Below are positions 6,983 through 14,709 of a DNA stretch of 55,910 nucleotides, piece by piece (positions within the stretch are counted from its first letter, which is position 1; each line of letters starts with the position of its first letter). The notes under the pieces are model-generated. The model ran no database searches. It was not told the DNA's origin and worked only from the letters and a program-made list of their open reading frames with translations. Source of the DNA: Clavibacter tessellarius (GTDB taxonomy: Bacteria; Actinomycetota; Actinomycetes; Actinomycetales; Microbacteriaceae); NCBI RefSeq assembly GCF_001618005.1, contig NZ_LQXA01000048.1, forward strand, positions 1 to 55,910, in the 5' to 3' direction. A program made the position numbers and the translations under genes.

Positions 6983-8509
6983 ATGAGCGACGACGACGCC
7001 CCCGACCGCGGATCCGACGCCCGGGAGGACGCCGCCGGAGCCCCCGGACCGACCGTCGTGTGGCTGCGCGACGACCTGCGCGTGGCCGACAACCCCGCGC
7101 TCCACGCGGCCGTCGAGCGCGGCGAGCCGATCGTGGTGCTGTACGTGCTCGACGAGGAGAGCGACGGGATCCGCCCGCTCGGCGGTGCCGCCCGCTGGTG
7201 GCTGCACATGAGCCTGTCGCGCCTCGGGGAGTCGCTGCGGGAGCTCGGATCGCCGCTCGTGCTGCGGCGCGGCGCGGCCTCGGGGATCCTCGACGACCTC
7301 GTGGAGGAGCTCGGCGCGGGTGCGGTGCTGTGGAACCGGCGCTACGGCGGAGCGGAGATCGCCCTCGACACGGCGATCAAGAAGCGCCTCGGCGACCGCG
7401 GGCTCGACGTGCGCAGCTTCCAGGGGTCGCTGCTCGTGGAGCCGTGGACGATCGCGAACAAGCAGGGCGAGCCGTTCCGCGTCTACTCGCCGTTCTGGAA
7501 GACCGTGCAGGAGCGGGAGGAGCCGCGGAGGCCGTTCCCCGCGCCACACGAGCTCGACGCGCCGCGGAAGGCGCCCCGCTCGGACGGCCTCGACGACTGG
7601 GAGTTGCTGCCCACGAAGCCGGACTGGGCCGCCGGCCTCCGGGAGGCGTGCGACCCGGGCGAGGCCGCCGGTCTCCAGCGCCTCGAGGACTTCGTGCACC
7701 ACGAGCTGGAGGACTACGCCGCCCAGCGCGACGAGCCCGCCGCGATGACGACCTCGCGGCTCTCCGCGTACCTGCGCTGGGGCGAGGTGAGCCCGTTCCA
7801 GGTGTGGCACCGGATCCAGCTGACGCGCGGGAAGAAGGTCGGCGGCGACGAGGTCAACGCGACCAAGTTCCTCTCCGAGCTCGGCTGGCGGGAGTTCAGC
7901 TACCACCTGCTGTACCACCAGCCCGACCTCGCGACCCGGAACTTCACGCCGCGCTTCGACGCGTTCCCGTGGGCCGAGCCGAGCGACGACACCCTCGGCG
8001 CGTGGCAGCGCGGCGAGACGGGCGTGCCGCTGGTGGACGCCGGCATGCGCGCGCTCTGGAAGGACGGGCACCTGCACAACCGGGTGCGGATGGTCGTCGC
8101 CTCGTTCCTCATCAAGAACCTGCTGATCGACTGGCGCCACGGCGAGCAGTGGTTCTGGGACACGCTCGTCGACGCGGACTCCGCGAACAACGCGGCGAGC
8201 TGGCAGTGGGTGGCGGGATCCGGTGCGGACGCCGCGCCCTACTTCCGCGTGTTCAACCCGGTGCTGCAGGGGCAGAAGTTCGACCCGTCGGGCGAGTACA
8301 TCCGCTCCTACGTGCCGGAGCTGGCGCACGCGCCGCGCGACGTCGTGCACGAGCCGTGGAAGGCGATGGGCGACCTGGTCGCGAGCGCGGAGGACGACGC
8401 CGACGCGAGCGTCGAGGGCGGGCTCGCGGCCTACCCGTCGCCCATCGTCGACCTGAAGGAGTCGCGGCGCCGCGCGCTGGCGGCCTACGACGAGGTCAAG
8501 GACCGCTGA
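6983..8509 (+). CDS. phr: Deoxyribodipyrimidine photolyase
   Basis: A 508-residue photolyase/cryptochrome-family enzyme that uses blue light and FADH- to split UV-induced pyrimidine dimers. The N-terminal antenna-binding domain starts VVWLRDDLRVADNPAL (about residues 21-36). The C-terminal FAD-binding domain has LGWREFSYHLL, the region around VDAGMRALWKDGHLHNRVRM, and WQWVAGSGADAAPYFRVFNP, all family hallmarks. The Trp-rich segment supports electron transfer to FAD and DNA-photolyase rather than regulatory cryptochrome function. Length is typical, slightly extended at the N-terminus by an acidic tail. The mRNA appears leaderless. Confidence 0.93.
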   Translation: MSDDDAPDRGSDAREDAAGAPGPTVVWLRDDLRVADNPALHAAVERGEPIVVLYVLDEESDGIRPLGGAARWWLHMSLSRLGESLRELGSPLVLRRGAASGILDDLVEELGAGAVLWNRRYGGAEIALDTAIKKRLGDRGLDVRSFQGSLLVEPWTIANKQGEPFRVYSPFWKTVQEREEPRRPFPAPHELDAPRKAPRSDGLDDWELLPTKPDWAAGLREACDPGEAAGLQRLEDFVHHELEDYAAQRDEPAAMTTSRLSAYLRWGEVSPFQVWHRIQLTRGKKVGGDEVNATKFLSELGWREFSYHLLYHQPDLATRNFTPRFDAFPWAEPSDDTLGAWQRGETGVPLVDAGMRALWKDGHLHNRVRMVVASFLIKNLLIDWRHGEQWFWDTLVDADSANNAASWQWVAGSGADAAPYFRVFNPVLQGQKFDPSGEYIRSYVPELAHAPRDVVHEPWKAMGDLVASAEDDADASVEGGLAAYPSPIVDLKESRRRALAAYDEVKDR

Positions 8510-8514
8510 CGCCA

Positions 8515-8548
8515 CGGGCCCGCGCGGCGATCGTTCCACGCGGGCCCG
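8515..8548. terminator. Bidirectional terminator between phr and the BrkB-family gene
   Basis: A perfect 10-bp stem (CGGGCCCGCG at 8515-8524 with CGCGGGCCCG at 8539-8548) and a 14-base loop, centred between two convergent genes. Confidence 0.65.
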
Positions 8549-8563
8549 GCCGGGCGCATCCGC

Positions 8564-9646
8564 TCAGGCGTCGTCACCCTCGCGGTGCCCGAGGCGCTCC
8601 TCGCGCTCGTGCCGCTCGCGGATCCCGCGGCCCCGCTTCACGTCCTCGCGCTCGGCTGCCGCCTTCTTGTCGCTGACCTTCGTGTCGCGCGGCGGCAGCT
8701 GGATGGTCTCCTCGGCCGCGATCCCGGCCTGGAGCTGGCGGCCCCGCTCGAGCTCCGCGTCGAACTCGGCGCCGAACAGCAGCGCGAGGTTCGCGATCCA
8801 GAGCCAGAGCAGGAAGACGACGACACCGGCGAGCGCGCCGTAGTTCTTCGCGTAGCTGGAGAAGTTCGTGACGTAGAACGCGAAGCCGACGCTCGCGAGC
8901 ACCAGGACGACGAGCGCGATGGCCGCGCCCATGCTCATCCAGCGGAACCTCGGCTGCTTCGCGTTCGGGGTGGCGTAGTAGAGGATCGCGATGAGCAGCA
9001 CGATCGCGAACGCGAGCACCGGCCACTTGGCGATGGACCACACGATCTGCACGGTCGGGCCGAGGCCGAGCGCCGCGCCGATGGCCTCGGTGACGGGGCC
9101 GGAGATCGCGATGATGAGGGCGCACACCAGCAGGATCACGATGCCGATGACCGTGACGGCGAGCTGGGTGGGCTTGAGCGTGAGGAACGGTCGGCCCTCG
9201 GGGATCTCATAGATGCGGTTCATCGCCCGGCTGAACGCGCCGACGTAGCCGGAGGCCGACCAGACGGCGAGCACGATGCCGGAGACGAGGGCGAAGCCGG
9301 CGGCCGGCGAGTCGACGAAGCCCTGGATGATGGGCGCGAGCAGCTCCACCGCGCTCGGCGCGATGGGCTGGATCACGTCGGTGACGGCGTCGACGGTCTG
9401 CTGCCCCTGCCCGAACACCCCGAGCAGCGAGATGATCGCGATGAGCGCCGGGAACAGCGAGAGCACCGCGTAGTAGGTCAGCGACGCCGCGATGTCGGTG
9501 CACTGGTCGGATCCGAACTCGCGCATGGTCTTGCGGAGCACGTACTTCCAGGACGGCTTCTCGATCTCCGTCGGGGAGTCGGGCTTGCGCGCGTCCTCCT
9601 CGTCGGGCCGGTCGTCGATCGTGCCGGCGGTGTCGTGTCGTGCCAC
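8564..9646 (-). CDS. YihY/BrkB family inner-membrane protein
   Basis: A 360-residue membrane protein of the YihY/virulence-factor BrkB family (once mislabelled ribonuclease BN). The hallmark opening after an acidic tail is DIAASLTYYAVLSLFPALIAIISLLG, preceded by CT; six hydrophobic helices follow, ending LLWLWIANLALLFGAEFDAELERGRQ. The C-terminal 60 residues are charged and cytoplasmic. Role in bacteria is poorly defined (proposed transport or envelope functions). I chose the GTG at 9646 because GGAGG lies five bases upstream; the ATG at 9736 adds an unlikely extension. It is divergent from panD. Confidence 0.85.
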   Translation of the reverse strand: MARHDTAGTIDDRPDEEDARKPDSPTEIEKPSWKYVLRKTMREFGSDQCTDIAASLTYYAVLSLFPALIAIISLLGVFGQGQQTVDAVTDVIQPIAPSAVELLAPIIQGFVDSPAAGFALVSGIVLAVWSASGYVGAFSRAMNRIYEIPEGRPFLTLKPTQLAVTVIGIVILLVCALIIAISGPVTEAIGAALGLGPTVQIVWSIAKWPVLAFAIVLLIAILYYATPNAKQPRFRWMSMGAAIALVVLVLASVGFAFYVTNFSSYAKNYGALAGVVVFLLWLWIANLALLFGAEFDAELERGRQLQAGIAAEETIQLPPRDTKVSDKKAAAEREDVKRGRGIRERHEREERLGHREGDDA

Positions 9647-9875
9647 TGGTGCCTCCGTGTGGTGTGCGGGTCGGGTCCCCTGTCCCAGAGTGGCCCGCCG
9701 GGACGGGAGCGCATAGCCCGCCGGGGTCTCGTACACTCACCCGGGGGAGTCGCGCTCCGGGATCCGGCACCCGCCGGAACATCCGCCGGACGCCGCGCGT
9801 TGCCCCTCGTGATCGCCTCGTGCGATCACCGTGCTCCGCCTCCGCGCGCACGGAACCGCCCGCCGAGGAGCACGC

Positions 9876-10292
9876 ATGCTGCGCACCATGATGACCGCGA
9901 AGATCCACCGCGCCACGGTGACGCACGCCGACCTCCACTACGTGGGCTCCGTCACGGTCGACCGCGACCTGCTCGACGCCGCCGACATCCTCGTGGGCGA
10001 GCGCGTCAGCATCGTCGACGTCACCAACGGCGCCCGCCTCGACACGTACACGATCGCCGGCGAGCGCGGGAGCGGCGTGCTCGGCATCAACGGCGCGGCC
10101 GCGCACCTCGTGGACGTGGGCGACGTCGTGATCCTCATCGCGTACGGCCAGATGGACACCGTCGAGGCGCGCGCCCTCGAGCCGCGCGTGGTGCACGTGG
10201 ACGCGGCGAACCGCATCCGGCTGGTGGACGCGGACCCCACCGCGCCTCCCGCGCCGGACCTCGAGCGGTCCCCGCTGGCCGAGCCGGTGTGA
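9876..10292 (+). CDS. panD: Aspartate 1-decarboxylase
   Basis: A 138-residue proenzyme that self-cleaves to create a pyruvoyl group and decarboxylates aspartate to beta-alanine for pantothenate and coenzyme A. The cleavage site Gly24-Ser25 is in [20 protein letters not shown] and [18 protein letters not shown] are conserved structural elements. Relative to most family members there is a five-residue extension before MTAKIH; the ATG at 9876 has CGAGGAG six bases upstream, while the ATG at 9891 is an alternative. The C-terminus has a short Pro-rich tail. It is not next to panB or panC. Confidence 0.93.
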   Translation: MLRTMMTAKIHRATVTHADLHYVGSVTVDRDLLDAADILVGERVSIVDVTNGARLDTYTIAGERGSGVLGINGAAAHLVDVGDVVILIAYGQMDTVEARALEPRVVHVDAANRIRLVDADPTAPPAPDLERSPLAEPV

Positions 10293-10315
10293 CCCGGGCC
10301 GATCGATCGGGTCAC
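10289..10315 (+). terminator. Terminator overlapping the panD stop
   Basis: GTGACCCG at 10289-10296 pairs with CGGGTCAC at 10308-10315. The left arm includes the panD stop codon. A 12-bp palindrome (CCGATCGATCGG, 10299-10310) overlaps it. Confidence 0.55.
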
Positions 10316-10411
10316 GCACTGTATCGGGTCCCCCAAACGACGGACACAGGTCGTGACCCCCAGTCCGGGGCACATTCCCGCATACCCGGGGGTGATCCCA
10401 GGATGCCGGGC

Positions 10412-10535
10412 TACCGTGTAGGCATCCGGTACGGCTCTTCGGGTGAGCGGTACCGCACCAGCCGGTTCGTCTGCGGGTAACAGACGTCCTCGTGCGCAGA
10501 CCGGCCCGGGCCTCGAAGGTCCGGGCCGGTCTCAT
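10412..10535 (+). ncRNA. Candidate structured small RNA between convergent genes
   Basis: TACCGT at 10412-10417 is a plausible -10 box. Downstream are three well-formed hairpins: CGGTAC (10427-10432) with GTACCG (10450-10455), with an inner GCTC/GAGC pair; CGTCTG (10468-10473) with CAGACG (10481-10486) around a seven-base loop; and an 11-bp terminator stem (10499-10509 with 10521-10531). The region lies between panD and a convergent acyltransferase gene, so it is not a leader of either. No credible ORF is present. I compared it by eye with SRP RNA, 6C RNA and common riboswitches without a match. The rest of the 300-base gap (10316-10411) holds nothing I can assign. Confidence 0.4.
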
Positions 10536-10595
10536 CTCTCCCGCCGGGATGGACGCATGCGCGTCCCCGGGCCCTCAGCCGTGCCGCCGCTCCGC

Positions 10596-11369
10596 TCAGC
10601 GCCCTTCGGCGCGCCGTCGCCGCCGCTCGTCGCGCTCCGCGTCGGCCGCCGCCGCCTCCTCGGGTGTCGGCGCCGCCCCGCCCCGGTGCCGCGGCTGCCA
10701 CCAGGCGCCGCGCCCGTCGACGGGATACGCGTCCTGCAGCGCGTCGACCAGCGACTGGAGCTCGACGCGGAGGGCGTCGGTGACCTGGCGCGGATCCGCG
10801 TCGGGCGCCACGGCGATCGGCTCCCCCACGCGCACGTGGACGGGGACGCCGACGCGGTCGCGCAGCCGGATGCGCCGGTTCTTGGTCAGCAGCCGGTGCC
10901 CGCCCCAGACGGCGACGGGGATCACCGGCACGCCGGCCTCCGCGGCGAGGCGCGCGGCCCCGGTCTTCAGCTCCCGCACGCGGAAGGACGCGCTGACCCC
11001 CGCCTCGGGGAAGACGCCGACGAGCTCGCCCGAGCGCAGGGCCCGGACGGCGTCCGCGTAGGCGGCGGCGCCCGCGCCCATGTCGACGCTGATGTGGCGC
11101 ATCCGCCGCAGGACCCAGCCGACCCCGGGCTGGTCGAACGCGCCCTTCTTCGCCAGGAAGCGGATCCGCCGGCGGTGGTGCAGCCAGGTCGCCCACTCGA
11201 CGAGGGCGAACTCGAGGTAGCCGAAGTGGGTCATCGCGATGACGGCGCCGCCGGTGTCCGGGATGCTCTCGCGGCCCTCGGCGACCAGGCGGAGACGGAG
11301 GGATCCGAAGAGCGCGCGGCCCAGGATCACAGCGGTCCCGTAGACGGGCTCGCGGGGGAGGCGGCTCAT
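10596..11369 (-). CDS. PlsC-like 1-acylglycerol-3-phosphate acyltransferase
   Basis: A 257-residue acyltransferase of the PlsC/LPLAT fold, which moves an acyl chain to lysophosphatidic acid or a related lysolipid at the membrane. Motif I reads HFGYLEFA, giving HX4E rather than the usual HX4D. Motif III is GVFPEAG and the later block PVIPVAVWGGH matches motif IV. The C-terminal 25 residues are Arg-rich and variable. The ATG at 11369 lies six bases after TAGGGT (11376-11381, complement), so the message is probably leaderless. Exact substrate unknown. Confidence 0.8.
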   Translation of the reverse strand: MSRLPREPVYGTAVILGRALFGSLRLRLVAEGRESIPDTGGAVIAMTHFGYLEFALVEWATWLHHRRRIRFLAKKGAFDQPGVGWVLRRMRHISVDMGAGAAAYADAVRALRSGELVGVFPEAGVSASFRVRELKTGAARLAAEAGVPVIPVAVWGGHRLLTKNRRIRLRDRVGVPVHVRVGEPIAVAPDADPRQVTDALRVELQSLVDALQDAYPVDGRGAWWQPRHRGGAAPTPEEAAAADAERDERRRRRAEGR

Positions 11370-11466
11370 GCGTCGACCCTACGGGGACGGGATCGACGGA
11401 TGCCGGGCGCCGACGGTCGGCGGATCGTCCGTCGGCGCCCGACGCGCGCCCGATCGGCGCCCGCCG

Positions 11467-12501
11467 TCAGCGGCGGCGCTTGGCGGGATCCAGCCAGTAG
11501 TTGGAGAAGCCGGTGTCGGCCGGGTTCACGTTCTGCCCGGGCGGGACGATCTCGTCGATGCGGTCCAGCGTCGCCGCGTCGAGCTCCAGGTTCGCCGCGT
11601 CGAGCTGCGACTCGAGCTGCTCCAGGGTGCGCGGGCCGATGATCGCGCTGGAGACCGCCGGGTGCCGCAGCACGAACGCGAGCGCGAGGTGCACGAGCGG
11701 CACGCCGAGCTCGTCGGCGAGGGCGCCCAGCTGGTCGGCGGCGGCGAACTTCGGGTCGGACGGGTCGTAGCGCGACGGGTCGCGGTCGTTGCGGTGCGTC
11801 TTCGGGATGTCCTGGCCCTTCCGGTACTTGCCGGAGAGCCAGCCGCCGGCGAGCGGCGACCAGACGAGCGTGCCCATGCCGTGGCGCTGGGTGGTGGGGA
11901 GGAGGTCCGCCTCGATGCCGCGGGTGAGGAGCGAGTACGGCGGCTGCTCCGTGACGAAGCGCGCGGTGCCGCGCTCGCGCGCGACCCACTGGGCCTCCAC
12001 GACCTGGCTGGGCTGGAACGTGGAGGAGCCGATGTAGCGCACCTTGCCCTGCGTGACGAGGTCGGTGAGGGCGCCGAGGGTCTCCTCGATGTCCGTGTGC
12101 TCGTCCGGCCGGTGCATCTGGTACAGGTCGATGTGGTCCGTGCCGAGGCGGCGCAGGGAGTCCTCGACAGCGCGCATGATCCAGCGGCGCGAGCCGCCGC
12201 GGAAGTTCGCCTCGGGCTTCATGCCGTTGAAGAACTTGGTGGCGAGGATGAGGTCGTCGCGGCGGCCGGACTGCGCGATGGCCTTGCCGACGACCTCCTC
12301 CGACTCGCCGTACGCGTAGATGTCGGCGGTGTCGATGAAGGTGATGCCGGCGTCGATGGCGCGGTGGATCACGCGGATGGACTTCTCGTGGTCGGTCTCG
12401 CCCCAGGCGCCGAACATCATGGTGCCGAGGCAGAGGCGCGAGACCTCCACGCCGGTGCGTCCGAGGTGGGTGGTGGGCTGCTCCGTGGACTGCTCTGTCA
12501 T
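11467..12501 (-). CDS. Aldo/keto reductase
   Basis: A 344-residue NADPH-dependent oxidoreductase of the AKR superfamily (TIM barrel). The catalytic set is present: Asp in FIDTADIYAYG with Tyr in AYGESEE, Lys in ILATKFF, and His in YQMHRPD. The NADPH-binding end SSAIIGPRTLEQL is clear. It resembles the AKR11/YdhF-YajO-type general stress reductases; substrate unknown. Start taken at the ATG at 12501, seven bases after TAGCGT, so probably leaderless; a GTG nine bases upstream is the alternative. The gene at 12526 is upstream on the same strand. Confidence 0.85.
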   Translation of the reverse strand: MTEQSTEQPTTHLGRTGVEVSRLCLGTMMFGAWGETDHEKSIRVIHRAIDAGITFIDTADIYAYGESEEVVGKAIAQSGRRDDLILATKFFNGMKPEANFRGGSRRWIMRAVEDSLRRLGTDHIDLYQMHRPDEHTDIEETLGALTDLVTQGKVRYIGSSTFQPSQVVEAQWVARERGTARFVTEQPPYSLLTRGIEADLLPTTQRHGMGTLVWSPLAGGWLSGKYRKGQDIPKTHRNDRDPSRYDPSDPKFAAADQLGALADELGVPLVHLALAFVLRHPAVSSAIIGPRTLEQLESQLDAANLELDAATLDRIDEIVPPGQNVNPADTGFSNYWLDPAKRRR

Positions 12502-12525
12502 GAGCGCCACGCTACGCGCGAGGCG

Positions 12526-13044
12526 TCAGGGGCGGCCGTCCGGGGCGGGGGCGACATCGGACTCCGTGGAGGCGCCGGGCTCGACCGTGGCCTCGGCCTC
12601 GTCGTCCATGGTCTCCAACGTGATGTCGGCCTCGGGGGCCTCCTGCCCGTCGGCGTCGAGCGGCACGATGTAGTCGCCGAGGCGACGGCGGGCCGCCTCC
12701 TCGCGCTGCACGCGGATCCGCTCGAGCTTCTCCTCGCGGAGGCGCAGGCGCTCGGTGTCGACCTCGACGCGGCGGACGGTGACGCCGCGCGTGGGGCCGG
12801 CGGCCTTGGCCGGCGTGGTCTTGCGGCTGGGCTCGCGCTTGGCGGCCTCGCTCGCGGGCTTGCGCGACGGGGCGGTGCCCGACTTCGCGGCCGCCGAGGC
12901 GGGCTTGGTCGAGACGGCCGGCGGCTTGCCGGAGCCCGGGCAGCGCTCGTGGTTGCGACCGTGGTCGAGGATGTTGCCCGTGGCCATGCCGACGGGGTTC
13001 GCCTTGCCGCAGACCGAGCACTTCGTCGCGGGGGTTGCTGCCAC
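12526..13044 (-). CDS. Hypothetical protein with N-terminal Cys/His cluster
   Basis: A 172-residue protein of unknown function. The first 40 residues hold a candidate zinc-binding cluster: CSVCGKANPVG, then HGRNHERCPGSGK. Residues 45-85 are Lys/Ser/Ala-rich and probably disordered. Residues 85-130 are a strongly charged helix (RLRLREEKLERIRVQREEA), followed by an acidic tail. Nucleic-acid binding is possible but unproven. The start is a GTG without a convincing ribosome site. Confidence 0.6.
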   Translation of the reverse strand: MAATPATKCSVCGKANPVGMATGNILDHGRNHERCPGSGKPPAVSTKPASAAAKSGTAPSRKPASEAAKREPSRKTTPAKAAGPTRGVTVRRVEVDTERLRLREEKLERIRVQREEAARRRLGDYIVPLDADGQEAPEADITLETMDDEAEATVEPGASTESDVAPAPDGRP

Positions 13045-13169
13045 GTTCGATACCGCTTTCCATCACCGCGCCGTCGCCGGACCGAGGATGCCGGTCGGCC
13101 GGACGGCGCCTGTCAACGGTACCCGACACGGGAGGTGCGGGGATACCGCAGCACCCCGACCCGTGCGCG

Positions 13170-14033
13170 TCAGGCCGGGACGCAGGTGGTGCGCATCCGC
13201 ACGACGACCGCGCCGTCGGCCTCCTCGGCCTCCAGGTCGACCGTGACGGAGGCGAGCGCGGCGAGGCCGTCGAGGTGCGTGCCGCCGCACGGGATGCGCG
13301 CGGTGCCGTCCGGCAGCTCGCACACCCAGGAGCGGCGGGAGGTGAGCAGGTCGCCCTCGCGCTCGATCCGCGCGGGTGCGCCGGACGCGACCCAGGCCGC
13401 GAGCGTGGCGTCGACCCGCTCCCGCACCTCGTCGAGGTGCTCGACGAGCGCGGCCGTCGGGAACCCCTTCTTCCGCAGCGACTTCCCGAGGCGGTAGGTG
13501 TCGACCGACGACCACCGGCCGATGCGGGACGTGTCGATCGCGAGCGCGTCGAAGCCGGGCGCGCCCAGCGCGTCCGTCGGGACCTCCTTGGTCCAGGCGT
13601 CGGCGAGCGCGCGGTCGAGGGCGAGGGAGGCGAGGTGGCAGCCCGTGTGGCCGGCGCTGAGCGCCCGGCGGTGCTCGGGATCCACCGCGACCTCGGCCGC
13701 GTCGCCCTCCCGGACGTCGGCGTCGCCCGGGACGAGGTGCACCGCGACGAAGGACCAGCCGTCGGCGCCCTTCTTGACGGGCACCTCGGCGCCGACGTGC
13801 AGCGTCGCATCGCCCGCGGGATCCGTGGATGCCGCGCCCACGACGCAGTCGAGCACCTCGATCCCGGCGCCCCGCACGCGGAGCACGGCGCGGTCGGCGG
13901 GCTGGTCGGGCCAGGCGGAGTCGACCGGGTGGCACGCGGTCGCGTCGAGCACGACGGCGAGCGTGCCGTCAGCGCGGCGGTCGACGCGGAGGACGGTGCC
14001 CGTGGAGGAGGTGGATCCCGCCGGGTACGTCAC
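13170..14033 (-). CDS. AlaX-like alanyl-tRNA editing domain protein
   Basis: A 287-residue protein with a C-terminal threonyl/alanyl-tRNA synthetase second additional domain. The metal-binding motifs are GHTGCHLAS (HxxxH) and PCGGTHLDGL (CxxxH). The N-terminal ~100 residues form a beta-barrel-like part similar to that of AlaX proteins. Free-standing editing proteins of this kind remove serine or glycine wrongly attached to tRNA-Ala. The GTG at 14033 is the only start possible, because a stop lies 45 bases upstream in frame; no ribosome site is visible. A substrate other than Ser-tRNA-Ala is possible. Confidence 0.75.
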   Translation of the reverse strand: MTYPAGSTSSTGTVLRVDRRADGTLAVVLDATACHPVDSAWPDQPADRAVLRVRGAGIEVLDCVVGAASTDPAGDATLHVGAEVPVKKGADGWSFVAVHLVPGDADVREGDAAEVAVDPEHRRALSAGHTGCHLASLALDRALADAWTKEVPTDALGAPGFDALAIDTSRIGRWSSVDTYRLGKSLRKKGFPTAALVEHLDEVRERVDATLAAWVASGAPARIEREGDLLTSRRSWVCELPDGTARIPCGGTHLDGLAALASVTVDLEAEEADGAVVVRMRTTCVPA

Positions 14034-14174
14034 GCGCGTCGGCGGCGGGCGCGGCGGCGCTGTCGGAGGTGGAGGTCATGGGGCTCCCGGGTCGGTGTCC
14101 CCCGATCCTCGCAGAGCCCGCGACCACGGACACGCCCGTGCGCGGCACTCCGAGGTGCCGTGCACAGCACCCTC

Positions 14175-14348
14175 ATGGAGCGCGGCCTCTCGAACGCCGA
14201 GATCGCGGGCCGGCTGTTCCTCGCGCCGACGACGGTGAAGACGCACGTGAGCCCCACGCTGGACGAGCTCCACGTGCGCGACCGCCAGCACGCCACGATC
14301 CGGGCGTACGAGAACCGCGTGGTGGAGCCGCTCGGGTCGACCCGCTGA
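14175..14348 (+). pseudogene. Remnant of a LuxR/NarL-type response regulator C-terminus
   Basis: A 57-residue reading frame matching only the helix-turn-helix end of a NarL/FixJ regulator: ERGLSNAEIAGRLFLAPTTV, then KTHVSPTLDEL and HATIRAYENRVV. No receiver domain or the LTPRE start of the HTH domain is present upstream in any frame. I read it as a decayed gene fragment. It lies 100 bases from the 3' end of tRNA-Arg. Confidence 0.6.
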
Positions 14349-14382
14349 GCTGCGGGACCGGGGCGAGGCACCCGGGAGACGA

Positions 14383-14409
14383 GAACGGCCCGCACGAGGC
14401 GGGCCGTTC
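14383..14409 (-). terminator. Terminator of tRNA-Arg
   Basis: A perfect 11-bp stem (GAACGGCCCGC at 14383-14393 with 14399-14409) and five-base loop, 40 bases after the tRNA 3' end, followed on the minus strand by a T/C-rich stretch. Confidence 0.7.
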
Positions 14410-14448
14410 CATTCTGTCTCAACCAGAGATGCGCACCCGGAGGTGCTG

Positions 14449-14521
14449 TGCGCCCGGAGGGATTCGAACCCCCAACCTTCTGATCCGTAGTCAGATGCTC
14501 TATCCGTTGAGCTACGGGCGC
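14449..14521 (-). tRNA. tRNA-Arg (anticodon ACG)
   Basis: A 73-base cloverleaf: acceptor GCGCCCG with CGGGCGC and discriminator A; D stem GCTC/GAGC; anticodon stem TCTGA/TCAGA around loop CTACGGA; T loop TTCGAAT. The 3' CCA is not encoded. A34 is the substrate of TadA, encoded in this window. Confidence 0.97.
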
Positions 14522-14709
14522 AGTCGTACGGCGATGATCCCCGCGAGCGGCGATCAGGCCGGGAGACAGACTACATGCTCGCGGGCCGCCCCGCGAATCG
14601 GGCGGCCCGACGCGGTCCGCGGCGAGCCGATGTCCGGCCCCGGCCCTCCGGCGGTCGCCCCGGCGCCCGCTGATTAGGCTGGATCGACCCGAACCGCGAG
14701 GAGCGACCC

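Noticed and set aside
4491-6986. An 831-codon plus-strand frame across the MarR and glycosyltransferase genes
   Set aside because: It is a GC-rich shadow frame dominated by Arg, Gly and Pro without any domain, overlapping two better-supported genes.
6572-8539. A 655-codon frame antisense to phr
   Set aside because: Same shadow pattern; phr itself has full family motifs.
10419-10531. SRP 4.5S RNA, 6C RNA or a riboswitch
   Set aside because: The SRP GGAA apical loop, C-rich 6C loops and known riboswitch cores are not present on either strand; kept only as an unclassified RNA candidate.
14031-14079. Frameshift at the start of the AlaX-like gene, using ATG at 14079
   Set aside because: That ATG is in another frame; the GTG at 14033 gives a complete protein, so no frameshift is needed.
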